A stretch of DNA of 47,313 nucleotides from Marinifilum fragile JCM 15579 (GCF_001310955.1 NZ_BAZX01000032.1:1-47313); one strand, 5' to 3'. Positions 18,411 through 27,693 are shown, numbered from the stretch's first letter. The notes: generated by a model from the sequence alone, not told the origin. Numbers and translations: made by a program.

Positions 18411-19241
18411 TCAAATATCTATTGGTAGATTCCTATAAACAGTGTGTATAAGTTTTGTGATCATTCCATTGTTATTGATTTCTCCCACAACAGCATGTAA
18501 GTTGTTTTGATCTGAACCAACATTAATAGAAATCGTGTTGCCTATTTTTTCATACCACTTTCCTGTTATACTTGGAGATTCGTGAACATGGCCGTGCAGA
18601 CTTAAGTCAGGCTTTAGTTCTTGTATTTTGTTTCGTATGGCCTTGCTCCCAATATGTTTGTTTGCATAGCACAAATCCAGGTATTCACTAAAAGGAGGTG
18701 AATGTGTAATCAAAATCTTACATTGGGGATTTATGTTTTGCAATTCTTCTTCGATACTCTGGTTTTTATCGAAATGGTCTTTTTGAATATATGTTTTGTC
18801 ACCTTTTCGATTGGTTATATAAGAATCAGGAATTGGCTTGTAAGTGTCGTTTTTCAAATCTCTTAACTCATAATCTTTTCTGTGTAAAGGACCAGGGATA
18901 ACAAAGGAATATCCAGCAATGGTAATATTTTCATCAATTGTAATTCCATGAGAATCAAGCTTATTGATATCATACTCATCAGGCAGTTTATTGATGGTAT
19001 GAATGGCGCCTGGCCAATCGATATTACCGGGAATAAAAAGGGTTTTAATGGATATCTCTTTCAGAAAATCTTTTAGGTAAGAGTCAATAAAATTGATCTG
19101 ATCCTTGAGCTGTCCCGTATGCGCAAACAGATCCCCACCAAGAATCAGGTAGTCGATATCTCCACTCTTATCAATTAACATTTTAAGTTCTTGATAAAGT
19201 GATATATTTCCATGCAGGTCAGATGTAAAAATAAACTTCAT
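18411..19241 (-). CDS. Calcineurin-like metallophosphoesterase
   Basis: A 276-residue phosphoesterase with the full set of metal ligands: FTSDLHGN (D-x-H), LILGGDLF (GD), FIPGNIDW (GN with D in place of H/E), ITHSPP and LHGHVHES (GHxH). There is no signal peptide, so it is cytosolic. The family includes UDP-diacylglucosamine hydrolases, diadenosine tetraphosphatases and generic phosphodiesterases; the substrate cannot be told. It starts at the ATG at 19241 and its upstream region is occupied by the 21-bp-periodic palindromic array, which therefore overlaps any distal control region. Confidence 0.85.
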   Translation of the reverse strand: MKFIFTSDLHGNISLYQELKMLIDKSGDIDYLILGGDLFAHTGQLKDQINFIDSYLKDFLKEISIKTLFIPGNIDWPGAIHTINKLPDEYDINKLDSHGITIDENITIAGYSFVIPGPLHRKDYELRDLKNDTYKPIPDSYITNRKGDKTYIQKDHFDKNQSIEEELQNINPQCKILITHSPPFSEYLDLCYANKHIGSKAIRNKIQELKPDLSLHGHVHESPSITGKWYEKIGNTISINVGSDQNNLHAVVGEINNNGMITKLIHTVYRNLPIDI

Positions 19242-19308
19242 GATTTCTTGCTTTACGATTTAAAGGTATTGTATTTTGATCTTGAAGTCAATAATCACAT
19301 GAAGGGAG

Positions 19309-19833
19309 CTTTTCCACTATGCGGGTGATGTTCTCCCATACAGTATGCAGAGCAAGCACACAGCTTGGGGTGTCTTCCAAACTATCAGGGAGGTCTTCCC
19401 AACCAATCTTTGCTGTCATCTCATCATAGAGATTTTCTTGAAAATCACTAAAAAGCTAGTTCAAATTAGTGTAGAGGATATACATATTAGTAAAAAGACT
19501 ATACAATTCATGATTGAATATACAAAGATCAGTATAGAGATAGTAAAGATCAAAAATGAAATTATAAAGATCGGATCTTGATTTATATTTTAGCGATCTT
19601 CATATAATATTTAGTGATTCGCATCATCACATTACTGATCTCCATAATCTTATTACTGATTTGCAAGGATATATTTATGATCTTTACTACCATTATACTG
19701 ATTCGTACGGTAAAGTTCATGTCTGGGAAACAGTTCACTACAATTTGGAAGTTGTGAATCCTGTCTTGGAAACAATCCCTCGAAGTTGGGAGAGAGTTAC
19801 GCTCGTCTGGGAGATGCTACTCATGGGTTTGAA
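19309..19833. repeat. Large dyad-symmetric array of 21-bp degenerate units
   Basis: About 25 successive units of exactly 21 bp mirror around position 19573. Right of the centre, each unit carries a core starting with GATC/GATT/GTCT at 19574, 19595, 19616, 19637, 19658, 19679, 19700, 19721, 19763 and 19805, with weaker versions at 19742 and 19784. All are in strict 21-bp register. Left of the centre the reverse-complement core (AAAGATC at 19524, 19545, 19566; AATTC, AAATC, CTTCCCAA further out) keeps the same spacing. The inner units are AT-rich with GATC; the outer units change to TCTTCC/GGGAGA types on both sides in parallel, e.g. TTCTCCCA at 19331 against TGGGAGA at 19808. The region has no convincing gene. 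It fills the gap between a helical protein gene (its 3' end lies in the last unit) and the phosphoesterase start. Confidence 0.8.
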
Positions 19834-20560
19834 CAGTCTTCCTTCTGGCATGTAGATTCTTTTTGCTTAAATAATCGCTTTTATAGCCTTTTAGGCGTTC
19901 AGGATCATTTCGAAAAGTATATTTGCCACCTTCCTTTAACTGGTTCATCAAGAGTTTAAGATAGGTATAGGCCTGGTCGCGAAAGTGCTTGGTTTCCTTT
20001 CCATCTATCTTAAAGTTATTCAATTGAGCTAATATGTCCGCTGACTCCTCACTGAGCTGTTGTGCTTGTTTCAGCTTGTTCATATCAAAACCAATTGCCT
20101 GCAGTAGATTTGAATTGAATTCTCCCAACATGGCCAATTTTCCAGTATCCATAACCAAATCGACTTGCTTTTTCTGCCTAGCCATTTTTTTTACTTTACT
20201 CAGCAGTTCAGGATGATTTCGAAAAGCAAATCGATAGGATGCGATCAGATCTTGTTTTAGACCTTCCGCTGCCTTTGCAATTTTGTTCCACTGATCCTGA
20301 ATGGCAGGCATCGATTTTTTGTCTTCAATCCAAGAGGTTTGAGCCTCGCGCAAAGCCGATGTTCTTTGCTGTAGGTCATCCAAATGAGCTTGTGTAATCC
20401 CAATCTTAACCAGTTTTTCCAAATCTTTCACCATCCAGCGCGCCAAATCTTCAGCTTCCTGCAAATACACATCTACGGGAATGGAAATGTGCAGAATCTC
20501 TTCTTTCTTGATATTGGAGATTTGTTCAGATATATTCGGCTGGGAGGTAATTGTATTCAT
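19817..20560 (-). CDS. Hypothetical helical protein with repeated FRNxPE motif
   Basis: A 247-residue, mostly helical and charged protein of unknown function. Two related segments, AFRNHPELLSKVKKMARQKK and TFRNDPERLKGYKSDYLSKK, lie ~110 residues apart, suggesting an internal duplication. There is no signal peptide or transmembrane helix, and the C-terminus is very basic. The stop codon overlaps the edge of the 21-bp array. The upstream neighbour, 19 bp away on the same strand, is a SPOR-like membrane protein, so the two may form an operon. Confidence 0.65.
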   Translation of the reverse strand: MNTITSQPNISEQISNIKKEEILHISIPVDVYLQEAEDLARWMVKDLEKLVKIGITQAHLDDLQQRTSALREAQTSWIEDKKSMPAIQDQWNKIAKAAEGLKQDLIASYRFAFRNHPELLSKVKKMARQKKQVDLVMDTGKLAMLGEFNSNLLQAIGFDMNKLKQAQQLSEESADILAQLNNFKIDGKETKHFRDQAYTYLKLLMNQLKEGGKYTFRNDPERLKGYKSDYLSKKNLHARRKTVQTHE

Positions 20561-20579
20561 GACATCTGGTATTTTTAAA

Positions 20580-21245
20580 TTAATAGGCTAGTATGTAATT
20601 GTCTTGTAAATTGATTGCTCCCAGAAACTGTTTACCCTTTGAATATCCATAGAAAGGACCTATTCTGTATTTGTGATATTCATCCTGATGCTGATAGCTC
20701 ATCCATATAAAATGATCTTTAAAATCCTGCAGAAAATCTTGATTGTAGGCTCCTAACTGAACGGTGTATTTGTAAGGGTAGATTTGAGATTGAAGTTTGT
20801 TTTTTGTTCTTTTAGTTGTTTCGCGAACAATTGTGGTAGTAGGCAAGTCCATTTTGCCTATTATTTCACAAAACTTCAAAGCTTTTTCCTTTGATTTAAA
20901 TTGTGCCAAGGGATGATTGTTTTCGTTTAGAAAAAACACTGTGAAATATAGACTTGATGTTGCTACTTTTGGCTCCTTCTTTTTTACTGTGATTTTTGTA
21001 GCAGCCTGAACAGTTTGCTGTTTATTCAGCGAAAACTGTTTCTGTTCTTCATCCTGAAATCGAATATTGTAGTAAAATATTGAAAAGCCAATAAGTCCGG
21101 TAGCAAGAGCAATTCGATAAAAGTTAATAATTCTACTCTTAACTTTAAGATGTTTTGTTAATCGTGTAAACTCTTTATCTATTGCATCTTTCCTGAGGAT
21201 TTCTTTCTCTTCTTCTGTAATGAAATCATTGTTGCTTAACTTCAT
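20580..21245 (-). CDS. Membrane-anchored SPOR-like domain protein
   Basis: A 221-residue protein with a short cytoplasmic N-terminus, one transmembrane helix (RIALATGLIGFSIFYY, residues ~44-60), a basic linker and a C-terminal domain. That domain contains YTVQLGAYNQDFLQDF and YRIGPFYGYSKGKQ, the usual frame of a SPOR domain. SPOR domains bind denuded peptidoglycan glycan strands at the division septum. A middle segment (LYFTVFFLNENNHPLAQF) may be a second, diverged SPOR-like unit. It lies directly upstream of the FRNxPE-motif gene. The SPOR call is moderately sure; the link to division is inference. Confidence 0.6.
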   Translation of the reverse strand: MKLSNNDFITEEEKEILRKDAIDKEFTRLTKHLKVKSRIINFYRIALATGLIGFSIFYYNIRFQDEEQKQFSLNKQQTVQAATKITVKKKEPKVATSSLYFTVFFLNENNHPLAQFKSKEKALKFCEIIGKMDLPTTTIVRETTKRTKNKLQSQIYPYKYTVQLGAYNQDFLQDFKDHFIWMSYQHQDEYHKYRIGPFYGYSKGKQFLGAINLQDNYILAY

Positions 21246-21364
21246 TTGCTTATAGCGTATTGGTTGTAAAGATAGAATTGCAAGTTAAATGTTTTTATTG
21301 ATAGACAAAATATAGGAGATGTTTTTTAAGTTAATCTTGTACAACTGACAGAATAAACAAGTCC

Positions 21365-21877
21365 TTATCTTAATGTCGTTAATAATTTTTTGGCCCTCGA
21401 GCAAAATCCTGCTGTTCCTTGTTCCATTTGTTCTTCCAAAATAAGGGCAAGTTCGTTTTTAATATCAGGTTCCCTGCTAGAGAAGTTGTAAAGAATCTGC
21501 ATGGCATGAACTTTAACCGCAACTGCAGTTGTAGCATTAATTAGTAGATCGAAACATCGGTTGATGAATTCACCTGAAATATCCCGAGGAAGCGGTTCGC
21601 AACTAATTAATTTTAGGTATTGTCTCTGTTTACTTTCATCTTCCAGTTTAGGAATCAAAGAAATCATTTTGGGAATGTATGGACGAACCAAGTTGGGATC
21701 AATACCATAAACCTTATCCATTAACCAGGTGGCACGCCAGGAATGCTTTTCATTACTGATGCACCATTCCCATAATTGCCGAACATGTTTTGGATCTTCC
21801 GCAATACTTTGTGCCGCCAACTCAGCCTCCTTTTTTATGGGAAAAGGATCTAGCAATTTCTTTAGGTCCATGAACAA
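21365..21877 (-). CDS. HEAT-repeat-like protein
   Basis: A 170-residue helical protein with repeated helix pairs, such as RQLWEWCISNEKHSWRATWL, DLLINATTAVAVKVHAMQIL and NELALILEEQMEQGTAGFCS, that fit HEAT/Armadillo-like adenylosome-type adaptors of Bacteroidota. It has no catalytic motif, signal or membrane segment. The start could be Met at 21877 or two codons later. It begins only 5 bp after the stop of the dehydratase gene on the same strand, so cotranscription is likely. Its function is unknown; binding of a partner protein is the usual role of this fold. Confidence 0.65.
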   Translation of the reverse strand: MFMDLKKLLDPFPIKKEAELAAQSIAEDPKHVRQLWEWCISNEKHSWRATWLMDKVYGIDPNLVRPYIPKMISLIPKLEDESKQRQYLKLISCEPLPRDISGEFINRCFDLLINATTAVAVKVHAMQILYNFSSREPDIKNELALILEEQMEQGTAGFCSRAKKLLTTLR

Positions 21878-21882
21878 TGATT

Positions 21883-22824
21883 CTAGAATGGTAATTTATC
21901 GAGCTGAACATTTCCACCCGAAATGATGATGCCGATTTTCTGATTTTGGTACTTTTCTTTCTCTTTGATGAGCGCAGCAAGAGCGACGGCGCTTGATGGT
22001 TCTACAACAATCTTCATTCGCTCCCAAATCAATCGCATGGCGGAAACAATTTCCTTTTCTTCCACTCTGATAATGTCTTCAACATGCTCTTTGATGATAG
22101 GAAAAGTTTTGTCGCCAAGAGAAGTCAACAAACCATCTGCAACAGTATTGGGATTGGTTTGAGGAACAATTTCTCCTTTTTGAAAAGATTGCCAGGCATC
22201 ATCGGCACCCATAGGCTCACCAGCAATTACTTTTGTACTTGGCGAGAAATGATGCGCAGCCAAAGCCGTTCCTGCCAATAAACCACCACCTCCAACAGGA
22301 GCAAAAATACTATCCAAATCAGGGTAATCTTCAATTAGCTCCATTGCTGCAGTTCCTTGCCCTTGAATTACATGATAATCATTGTAAGGATGAAGAAAAA
22401 TGGCTCCAGTTTTGTTTACCACATCGTTTAAAGTACTTTCTCTGGCTTGTAAATTGGCTTCACATTCTATGATTTCACCACCATAACCTTTTACAGCTGC
22501 TTTTTTAATTTCCGGCGCGTTTGATGGCATTACAATATATGCTTTAATGCCTTGTAATTTGGCTGCCAGTGCCAAGGCTTGCGCGAAATTACCTGATGAG
22601 TGGGTAGCTACACCAAATTCTTTCTCGGTTTTTGATAGTTGGAGAATGGCATTGCTGGCACCGCGCATTTTAAAAGCACCCATCTTCTGAAAGTTTTCAC
22701 ACTTAAAGAAAAGTTCAGCTCCTACCATTTCGTTTATTAGTTGTGAGCTTAGAATAGGGGTTCGGTGTATGTAATCTTTTATTCTCTGGTGCGTGTCGAG
22801 GAGGTTCTGTTTGGTGATCATCAT
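21883..22824 (-). CDS. PLP-dependent threonine/serine dehydratase (serine racemase-like)
   Basis: A 313-residue fold-type II PLP enzyme without the C-terminal regulatory domain of biosynthetic IlvA. The PLP lysine is in GAFKMRGASNAIL, the asparagine loop in THSSGNFAQALALAAKLQG, the glycine-rich phosphate loop in PVGGGGLLAGTAL and the C-terminal signature in IISGGNVQLDKL. The family includes catabolic threonine deaminases, serine racemases and threo-hydroxyaspartate dehydratases, which cannot be separated by eye. The product would be a 2-oxo acid and ammonia, or D-serine. It lies between hemL and the HEAT-like gene, with a strong hairpin separating it from hemL. Confidence 0.88.
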   Translation of the reverse strand: MMITKQNLLDTHQRIKDYIHRTPILSSQLINEMVGAELFFKCENFQKMGAFKMRGASNAILQLSKTEKEFGVATHSSGNFAQALALAAKLQGIKAYIVMPSNAPEIKKAAVKGYGGEIIECEANLQARESTLNDVVNKTGAIFLHPYNDYHVIQGQGTAAMELIEDYPDLDSIFAPVGGGGLLAGTALAAHHFSPSTKVIAGEPMGADDAWQSFQKGEIVPQTNPNTVADGLLTSLGDKTFPIIKEHVEDIIRVEEKEIVSAMRLIWERMKIVVEPSSAVALAALIKEKEKYQNQKIGIIISGGNVQLDKLPF

Positions 22825-22903
22825 TTTGCCGGGGTGTTTGGTTAGTGAGTTTCTTCTTTGGATACTTTGTCTAGATTGAGATATCCATAAAGAATATGAT
22901 TTA

Positions 22904-22934
22904 TTGAGAGTCTCACTCCTTGTGAGGCTCTCAA
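22904..22934 (-). terminator. Strong hairpin downstream of hemL
   Basis: TTGAGAGTCTCAC (22904-22916) pairs over 13 bp, with one G-T pair, with GTGAGGCTCTCAA (22922-22934) around a 5-nt loop. It stands 7 bp past the hemL stop. The T-rich tail is clearer on the plus strand, so this may act by structure or in both directions. Confidence 0.6.
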
Positions 22935-22941
22935 ATTGTTT

Positions 22942-24234
22942 TTATTTCATGGCTTCTAAAGACTCTTTAGCCGCCTGAATTGTTTTGTCTAACATTTCGT
23001 AAGTAAGAGAGTTAGATAAGAAATAACTCTCGAATGATGAAGGAGGAAGGTAAATGCCTCTTTTCAACATTTCGTGGAAGAACTTAGGGAATTTCTCATT
23101 GTTAGCGGTTGCTGCCGTATCGAAATCAACTACCTCAACATCCGTAAAGAATACGCTAATCATCGATCCGCAACGGTTAATCTTGTAATCGAATCCCGAT
23201 TCTGCAAATACTTTTTCCAAGCCTTTGTGCAGGTATTCAGTTTTTTCTTCCAGCTCAGTAAAATATTGTGGATTCTCATTCAATTCTTTAAGAAGAGTGT
23301 AACCAGCAATCATGGCAATTGGATTACCTGATAGAGTTCCGGCTTGGTATACAGGTCCAAGAGGAGAAACAACTTTCATGATTTCATCAGGACCAGCATA
23401 AGCACCAACAGGCATACCACCACCAATTACTTTACCGAAAGTAACCAAGTCAGCTTTAATACCTAGATACTCTTGAGCACCACCTTTTGCCAAACGGAAA
23501 CCATTCATTACCTCGTCGAAGATCAATAGAATTCCTTCCTGATCACAAAGCTCACGCAAATCTTCCAAGAATCCTTTTTTAGGAAGAACACAACCCATGT
23601 TACCTGCAATTGGTTCAATAATAATAGCTGCAATTTCATCTTTATTTTCAGCAACCAACTGTTTTACATTATCGATATCGTTGTACTTTGCCGTTAGGGT
23701 ATCATTAGCAGTTCCCGGAGTAACCCCTGGAGAGTTTGGTACACCAAATGTACTTGCACCACTACCTGCTTTAATCAGAAAAGAATCGGCATGACCGTGA
23801 TAACATCCTTCGAACTTGATGAATTTGTTACGACCAGTATATCCTCTGGCAACACGAATGGCACTCATACATGCCTCAGTTCCCGAGTTTACCATTCTAA
23901 CTTTATCGATGTTTGGAACCATTTCCACAATTAGTTTGGCAATATCAATTTCCAATTCAGTTGGAGCACCAAATGAGGTTGAATCCTCAACTTTCGCTTT
24001 AATTGCTTCAATCACCTTTGGGTAGGCATGACCTAAGATCATTGGTCCCCATGATGAGATATAATCGATATACTCATTTCCATCAGCATCAGTTAAAATG
24101 CTGCCTTTTGCCTTTTCGATAAAAACAGGAGTTCCTCCAACCGATTTAAAAGCCCTCACCGGAGAATTTACACCTCCAGGAATGTATTTGTTCGCTTCAT
24201 CGAATAGTTCGGAACTTCTTTTGTATTGATACAT
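22942..24234 (-). CDS. hemL: Glutamate-1-semialdehyde 2,1-aminomutase
   Basis: A 430-residue PLP enzyme that turns glutamate-1-semialdehyde into 5-aminolevulinate. Its N-terminus [20 protein letters not shown] and the sequences [46 protein letters not shown] and [12 protein letters not shown] are diagnostic. The PLP lysine lies in [19 protein letters not shown]. The length is normal. It is preceded by hemD (11-bp gap), so hemD-hemL form an operon convergent in function with hemACBE across the window. Confidence 0.97.
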   Translation of the reverse strand: MYQYKRSSELFDEANKYIPGGVNSPVRAFKSVGGTPVFIEKAKGSILTDADGNEYIDYISSWGPMILGHAYPKVIEAIKAKVEDSTSFGAPTELEIDIAKLIVEMVPNIDKVRMVNSGTEACMSAIRVARGYTGRNKFIKFEGCYHGHADSFLIKAGSGASTFGVPNSPGVTPGTANDTLTAKYNDIDNVKQLVAENKDEIAAIIIEPIAGNMGCVLPKKGFLEDLRELCDQEGILLIFDEVMNGFRLAKGGAQEYLGIKADLVTFGKVIGGGMPVGAYAGPDEIMKVVSPLGPVYQAGTLSGNPIAMIAGYTLLKELNENPQYFTELEEKTEYLHKGLEKVFAESGFDYKINRCGSMISVFFTDVEVVDFDTAATANNEKFPKFFHEMLKRGIYLPPSSFESYFLSNSLTYEMLDKTIQAAKESLEAMK

Positions 24235-24245
24235 AGTGTATGGTT

Positions 24246-24971
24246 TTAAGAATTTAAATATTCATTACAAATTTCAAGCATTGAATAGATGTTAGTTTTT
24301 TCCGACATGGCTACATTTTCGGTGTAATCTAACAGTTTAACAGCAGTTGTATTTCCAATGGCAATACATGGGATGTCTTCACTGAGTTGATATTTTGAGA
24401 AGAAACTCACAGCTGCACTTGGACTGCAAAAACAAACCGCATCAAACTGATCAAGTTTTAATTCCGGTTGAATCAAATGCGTAATATAACATTCAATTTC
24501 CTGATACTTGATTTCATTTTCATTAAAAAAGTTGGTGATGGTTTTTCTGCGCATATTTCCAGAGAAATAGAAATATGAGATCCCCGAAGGTTCTTGCGCT
24601 AGTCTGTCTACCAAAGAAAGCGCATTGTGATGTTCCGGAACAATTACTTCAAAATTGTGTTCTAGGAGTTCTTCGGCAGTTTTTTCACCGACAGCGAAAC
24701 ATTTTCGATTTGAATAATTCGAAATATCAGGAATAGATTTTAGCAAACTCTTTACGGAATTCTTACTGGTAAATATCCAGGATGCATTCTCGTGTGTTTT
24801 TAGGTTTTCGATTGTTTCACTAGTTAAATTGCTTAACTCAATGTCAATGAAAGGATGATCTTCTAATGATAATCCCAGTTTTTTTCCGAACTCATAATGA
24901 TTATCGGTAAGTTTTCGAGTGAAGAGTATGTGCTTTAATTTACCAGTGTCCATTAGCTGTTTATTCATATG
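24246..24971 (-). CDS. hemD: Uroporphyrinogen-III synthase
   Basis: The enzyme that closes hydroxymethylbilane with inversion of ring D. The family is weakly conserved but shows the expected course: [20 protein letters not shown] at the N-terminus, [59 protein letters not shown] and [14 protein letters not shown] chose the ATG at 24971 (241 aa); a TTG at 25034 would add 21 residues with no counterpart in the family. The position immediately upstream of hemL supports the call. Confidence 0.9.
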   Translation of the reverse strand, partial: HMNKQLMDTGKLKHILFTRKLTDNHYEFGKKLGLSLEDHPFIDIELSNLTSETIENLKTHENASWIFTSKNSVKSLLKSIPDISNYSNRKCFAVGEKTAEELLEHNFEVIVPEHHNALSLVDRLAQEPSGISYFYFSGNMRRKTITNFFNENEIKYQEIECYITHLIQPELKLDQFDAVCFCSPSAAVSFFSKYQLSEDIPCIAIGNTTAVKLLDYTENVAMSEKTNIYSMLEICNEYLNS

Positions 24972-25269
24972 CTGAGCTAACAAATTTAAGAAATCCGAGC
25001 AGTTTTTTATACTCAATGGGCAAGAAATTAACAACGAATTGATAATGAGTTGAGACCTGCCATTTCATTATTTTTTCGTAAATTCTTTAAGCATTTAAAT
25101 ACGTTAAAAAGTATTAATCTTCTTGTCTGTTTTTAATAGCTTTTATACTTTTATTGAGCTTTAAAAAAGCGATAGAAATAAAAATTTCATAAAATTATAG
25201 AAGCAGGACTTAAAAACATTTTTCGTTACGTGCCGATATGTGAAAATCTCTTGATTAAGTGAGACAATT

Positions 25270-27465
25270 ATGACAGAATTAAATAGGGAAGAAGAAGAAA
25301 GAAGGCAAATATTATTAAGATACAAACGCTTACTTAAGACCTGTAAAAACATCGTTACCAGAGCGGATATCAAGCTGGTAAGAAAAGCATTTGATTTAAG
25401 TTTACAAGATCACGAAGGTGAGAGAAGAAGTAATGGCGATCCGGCTATATACCGATCATTGTCAGTAGCCCAAATAGTAGTTGAAGAGCTTGGGCTTGGA
25501 CGTACATCTGTTATCTGTGCATTGCTATATGATCTTGTTCAAAAAGAACAAGTTGATATTGATGAGATAAAAGAGCTATTTGGAGAAAAGGTAACTCATA
25601 TTATTACAGGACTGGTTAAGGTGACAAATATCTACAGTCAAAACCTGACTCAACATACCGAGAATTTTAGAAAACTGTTGCTTAGCTTTGCTGATGATGT
25701 TCGAGTAGTTCTAATCATTTTGGCGGATCGATTGTTCCATTTGCGAAATATGGAGCACAAATCAAAGGAAGAACAAACTTCCCTGGCAAAAGAGATTGAA
25801 TTCTTATACATTCCATTGGCTCACCGTTTAGGCATGTACAATGTGAAATCGGATATGGAAGATTTGGCTTTGCGTTATCTTCAGCCTGATATTTATTTCG
25901 AAATTGTTCAAAAACTAAAGGATTCGGAAGAGGAACGAGAAAAGTTTATTAACGATTTTGTGGATCCGATAAAAAAAGAACTTGATCAGTTAGGTGTAAA
26001 ATATAAGGTAAAAGCCAGAACCAAGACCATTGCTTCCATTCTGCATAAGATGAAAAAGAAGCAGGTGGAGTTCGAAGAAGTATATGATATTTTTGCCATT
26101 CGTATTATTCTAAAAGCTTCTCCTAAGAAAGAAAAATCGGAATGTTGGAAAGTGTACTCGGCGGTTAGTGATTTGTACAGACCAAATCCTGAGCGTTTGC
26201 GAGATTGGATTACCATTCCAAAATCGAATGGTTATGAATCTTTACATACCACTGTATTAGGTCCTGATAAACGTTGGGTTGAAGTTCAGATTCGTACCAA
26301 ACGAATGAATAAAATTGCTGAGCAAGGTTTCGCTGCTCACTGGAAATACAAAGGAGATAAAGGCGATGGTGGATTAGACAATTGGTTGCAGGATATTCGT
26401 GAGGTTTTGGAGAGTCAAGAAAGTGATTCAATTGACTTAATTGACAAATTTAAAGCCGACTTATACAACAAGGAGATATATGTATTTACGCCGAAAGGGG
26501 ATTTAAAGCAATTGCCACTTGGAGCCACATTATTGGATTTTGCTTATTCCATTCACTCTGATTTAGGTGGAAAATGTATTGGGGGAACCGTAAACCAAAA
26601 AAATGTTTCCATTCGTCATGAGTTGAAAAATGGAGATCAGGTTGCCATTACAACTTCTAATACACAGAAACCAAAGTCTGATTGGTTGAATTTTGTTATT
26701 ACCACAAAGGCAAAGAACAAGATTCGCCAGTCGATGAAAGAGGAAATGCTCAAGGAGTCGGATCTGGGCAAGGAAACCTTGAAGCGTAGGATGAAGAATT
26801 GGAAGATTGAGTTCTGTGATGAAAATATCCGCAAATTGATGACAAAATATAAATATAAGCTTGCTGTAGATTTGTATTATGGTATTGCTACCGAGCTACA
26901 TGATTTGTCAGAAATCAAAGATATCCTAACCAGAGAGGAAATTGTGCAGGAAAAGACCCCGGAAGAATTACCGGATTACAAATCCAGAACCACTCAAACT
27001 TCAGGAGAGGATATTCTAATTGTAGATCAGAATATTGCCAATGTAGATTATACGCTTTCAAAATGTTGTAATCCAATTTTTGGGGATGATATTTTTGGCT
27101 TCATTACTATTGGAAAAGGCATTCGCATTCATAGGGTTGGCTGCTCTAATGCCAAAGAGATGATGAGCAGGTATCCTTATCGTGTGGTTAAAGCCAATTG
27201 GACAGAAAAAGGTGCGGCTTCATATCAGGCAGTTCTTCATATTACTGGTGATGATGAATTGGGTATGGTAACCAATATTTCAGAGGTGATTACGAAAGAT
27301 TTGCGAGTTCAGATGCGATCCATTTCGGTTGAAACCAATGCAGGAAGCTTCGAAGGCAACCTTACTGTTGTTGTATCGAATATTGAACATTTGAATACTC
27401 TAATGGTAAAACTTCGTAGAATTAAAGGCGTACATCGAGTTTCGCGTTATGATACGGTGGCATAA
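25270..27465 (+). CDS. relA: RelA/SpoT-family (p)ppGpp synthetase with degenerate hydrolase domain
   Basis: A 731-residue long RSH protein. The N-terminal HD domain is recognisable (DHEGERRSNGDP, LADRLFHLRNM) but has lost key residues: the His-Asp pair reads LLYDLVQKE instead of LLHDVVEDT, and HPLAVA is RSLSVA. The synthetase domain is intact, with RTKTIASILHKM, VYDIFAIRII, RDWITIPKSNGYESLHTTV and WVEVQIRTKRM carrying the catalytic Glu. TGS (EIYVFTPKGDLKQLPLGATL), a zinc-finger-like segment (LSKCCNPIFGDDIFG) and a C-terminal ACT domain follow. It should make (p)ppGpp on starved ribosomes; hydrolysis probably needs another RSH enzyme elsewhere. It stands divergent from hemD with 235 bp between. 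Confidence 0.92.
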   Translation: MTELNREEEERRQILLRYKRLLKTCKNIVTRADIKLVRKAFDLSLQDHEGERRSNGDPAIYRSLSVAQIVVEELGLGRTSVICALLYDLVQKEQVDIDEIKELFGEKVTHIITGLVKVTNIYSQNLTQHTENFRKLLLSFADDVRVVLIILADRLFHLRNMEHKSKEEQTSLAKEIEFLYIPLAHRLGMYNVKSDMEDLALRYLQPDIYFEIVQKLKDSEEEREKFINDFVDPIKKELDQLGVKYKVKARTKTIASILHKMKKKQVEFEEVYDIFAIRIILKASPKKEKSECWKVYSAVSDLYRPNPERLRDWITIPKSNGYESLHTTVLGPDKRWVEVQIRTKRMNKIAEQGFAAHWKYKGDKGDGGLDNWLQDIREVLESQESDSIDLIDKFKADLYNKEIYVFTPKGDLKQLPLGATLLDFAYSIHSDLGGKCIGGTVNQKNVSIRHELKNGDQVAITTSNTQKPKSDWLNFVITTKAKNKIRQSMKEEMLKESDLGKETLKRRMKNWKIEFCDENIRKLMTKYKYKLAVDLYYGIATELHDLSEIKDILTREEIVQEKTPEELPDYKSRTTQTSGEDILIVDQNIANVDYTLSKCCNPIFGDDIFGFITIGKGIRIHRVGCSNAKEMMSRYPYRVVKANWTEKGAASYQAVLHITGDDELGMVTNISEVITKDLRVQMRSISVETNAGSFEGNLTVVVSNIEHLNTLMVKLRRIKGVHRVSRYDTVA

Positions 27466-27503
27466 GTAGAGAATATGCTTAAGATTAAAGAAAAAAAATC
27501 TAT

Positions 27504-27532
27504 AAAGACTTCTAGTTTTAGAAGTCTTTTTT
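27504..27532 (+). terminator. Terminator after relA
   Basis: AAAGACTTCTA (27504-27514) pairs over 11 bp with TAGAAGTCTTT (27519-27529) around a 4-nt loop, followed by T residues. It ends the relA message 38 bp after the stop codon. Confidence 0.85.
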
Positions 27533-27693
27533 ATTGAAGATAGAATCTAATTTATTGTGTTATCGAGGATAACAAAAAGTTCCCCCAAAAAGCTTTAAAA
27601 ATCTTCTTCAATAAGTGATGTTTTATTGATATTGATTCTGTATATTTGAAATTCGAAAAAGAAAATCGACCATTTATTGGTCTTATTATATAT

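Noticed and set aside
19309..19833. CRISPR array
   Set aside because: Units are degenerate, 21 bp without separate spacers, and inverted about a centre; no cas genes in the window.
19345..19855. Two plus-strand open frames of 64-78 codons inside the 21-bp array
   Set aside because: The 7-codon repeat pattern follows from the 21-bp DNA period and dyad symmetry; no start context or domain. Treated as a DNA repeat, not as heptad coiled-coil genes.
25035..25269. Riboswitch or leader in the hemD-relA gap
   Set aside because: 235 bp of AT-rich sequence without a recognisable conserved structure; nothing beyond ordinary divergent promoters can be supported.
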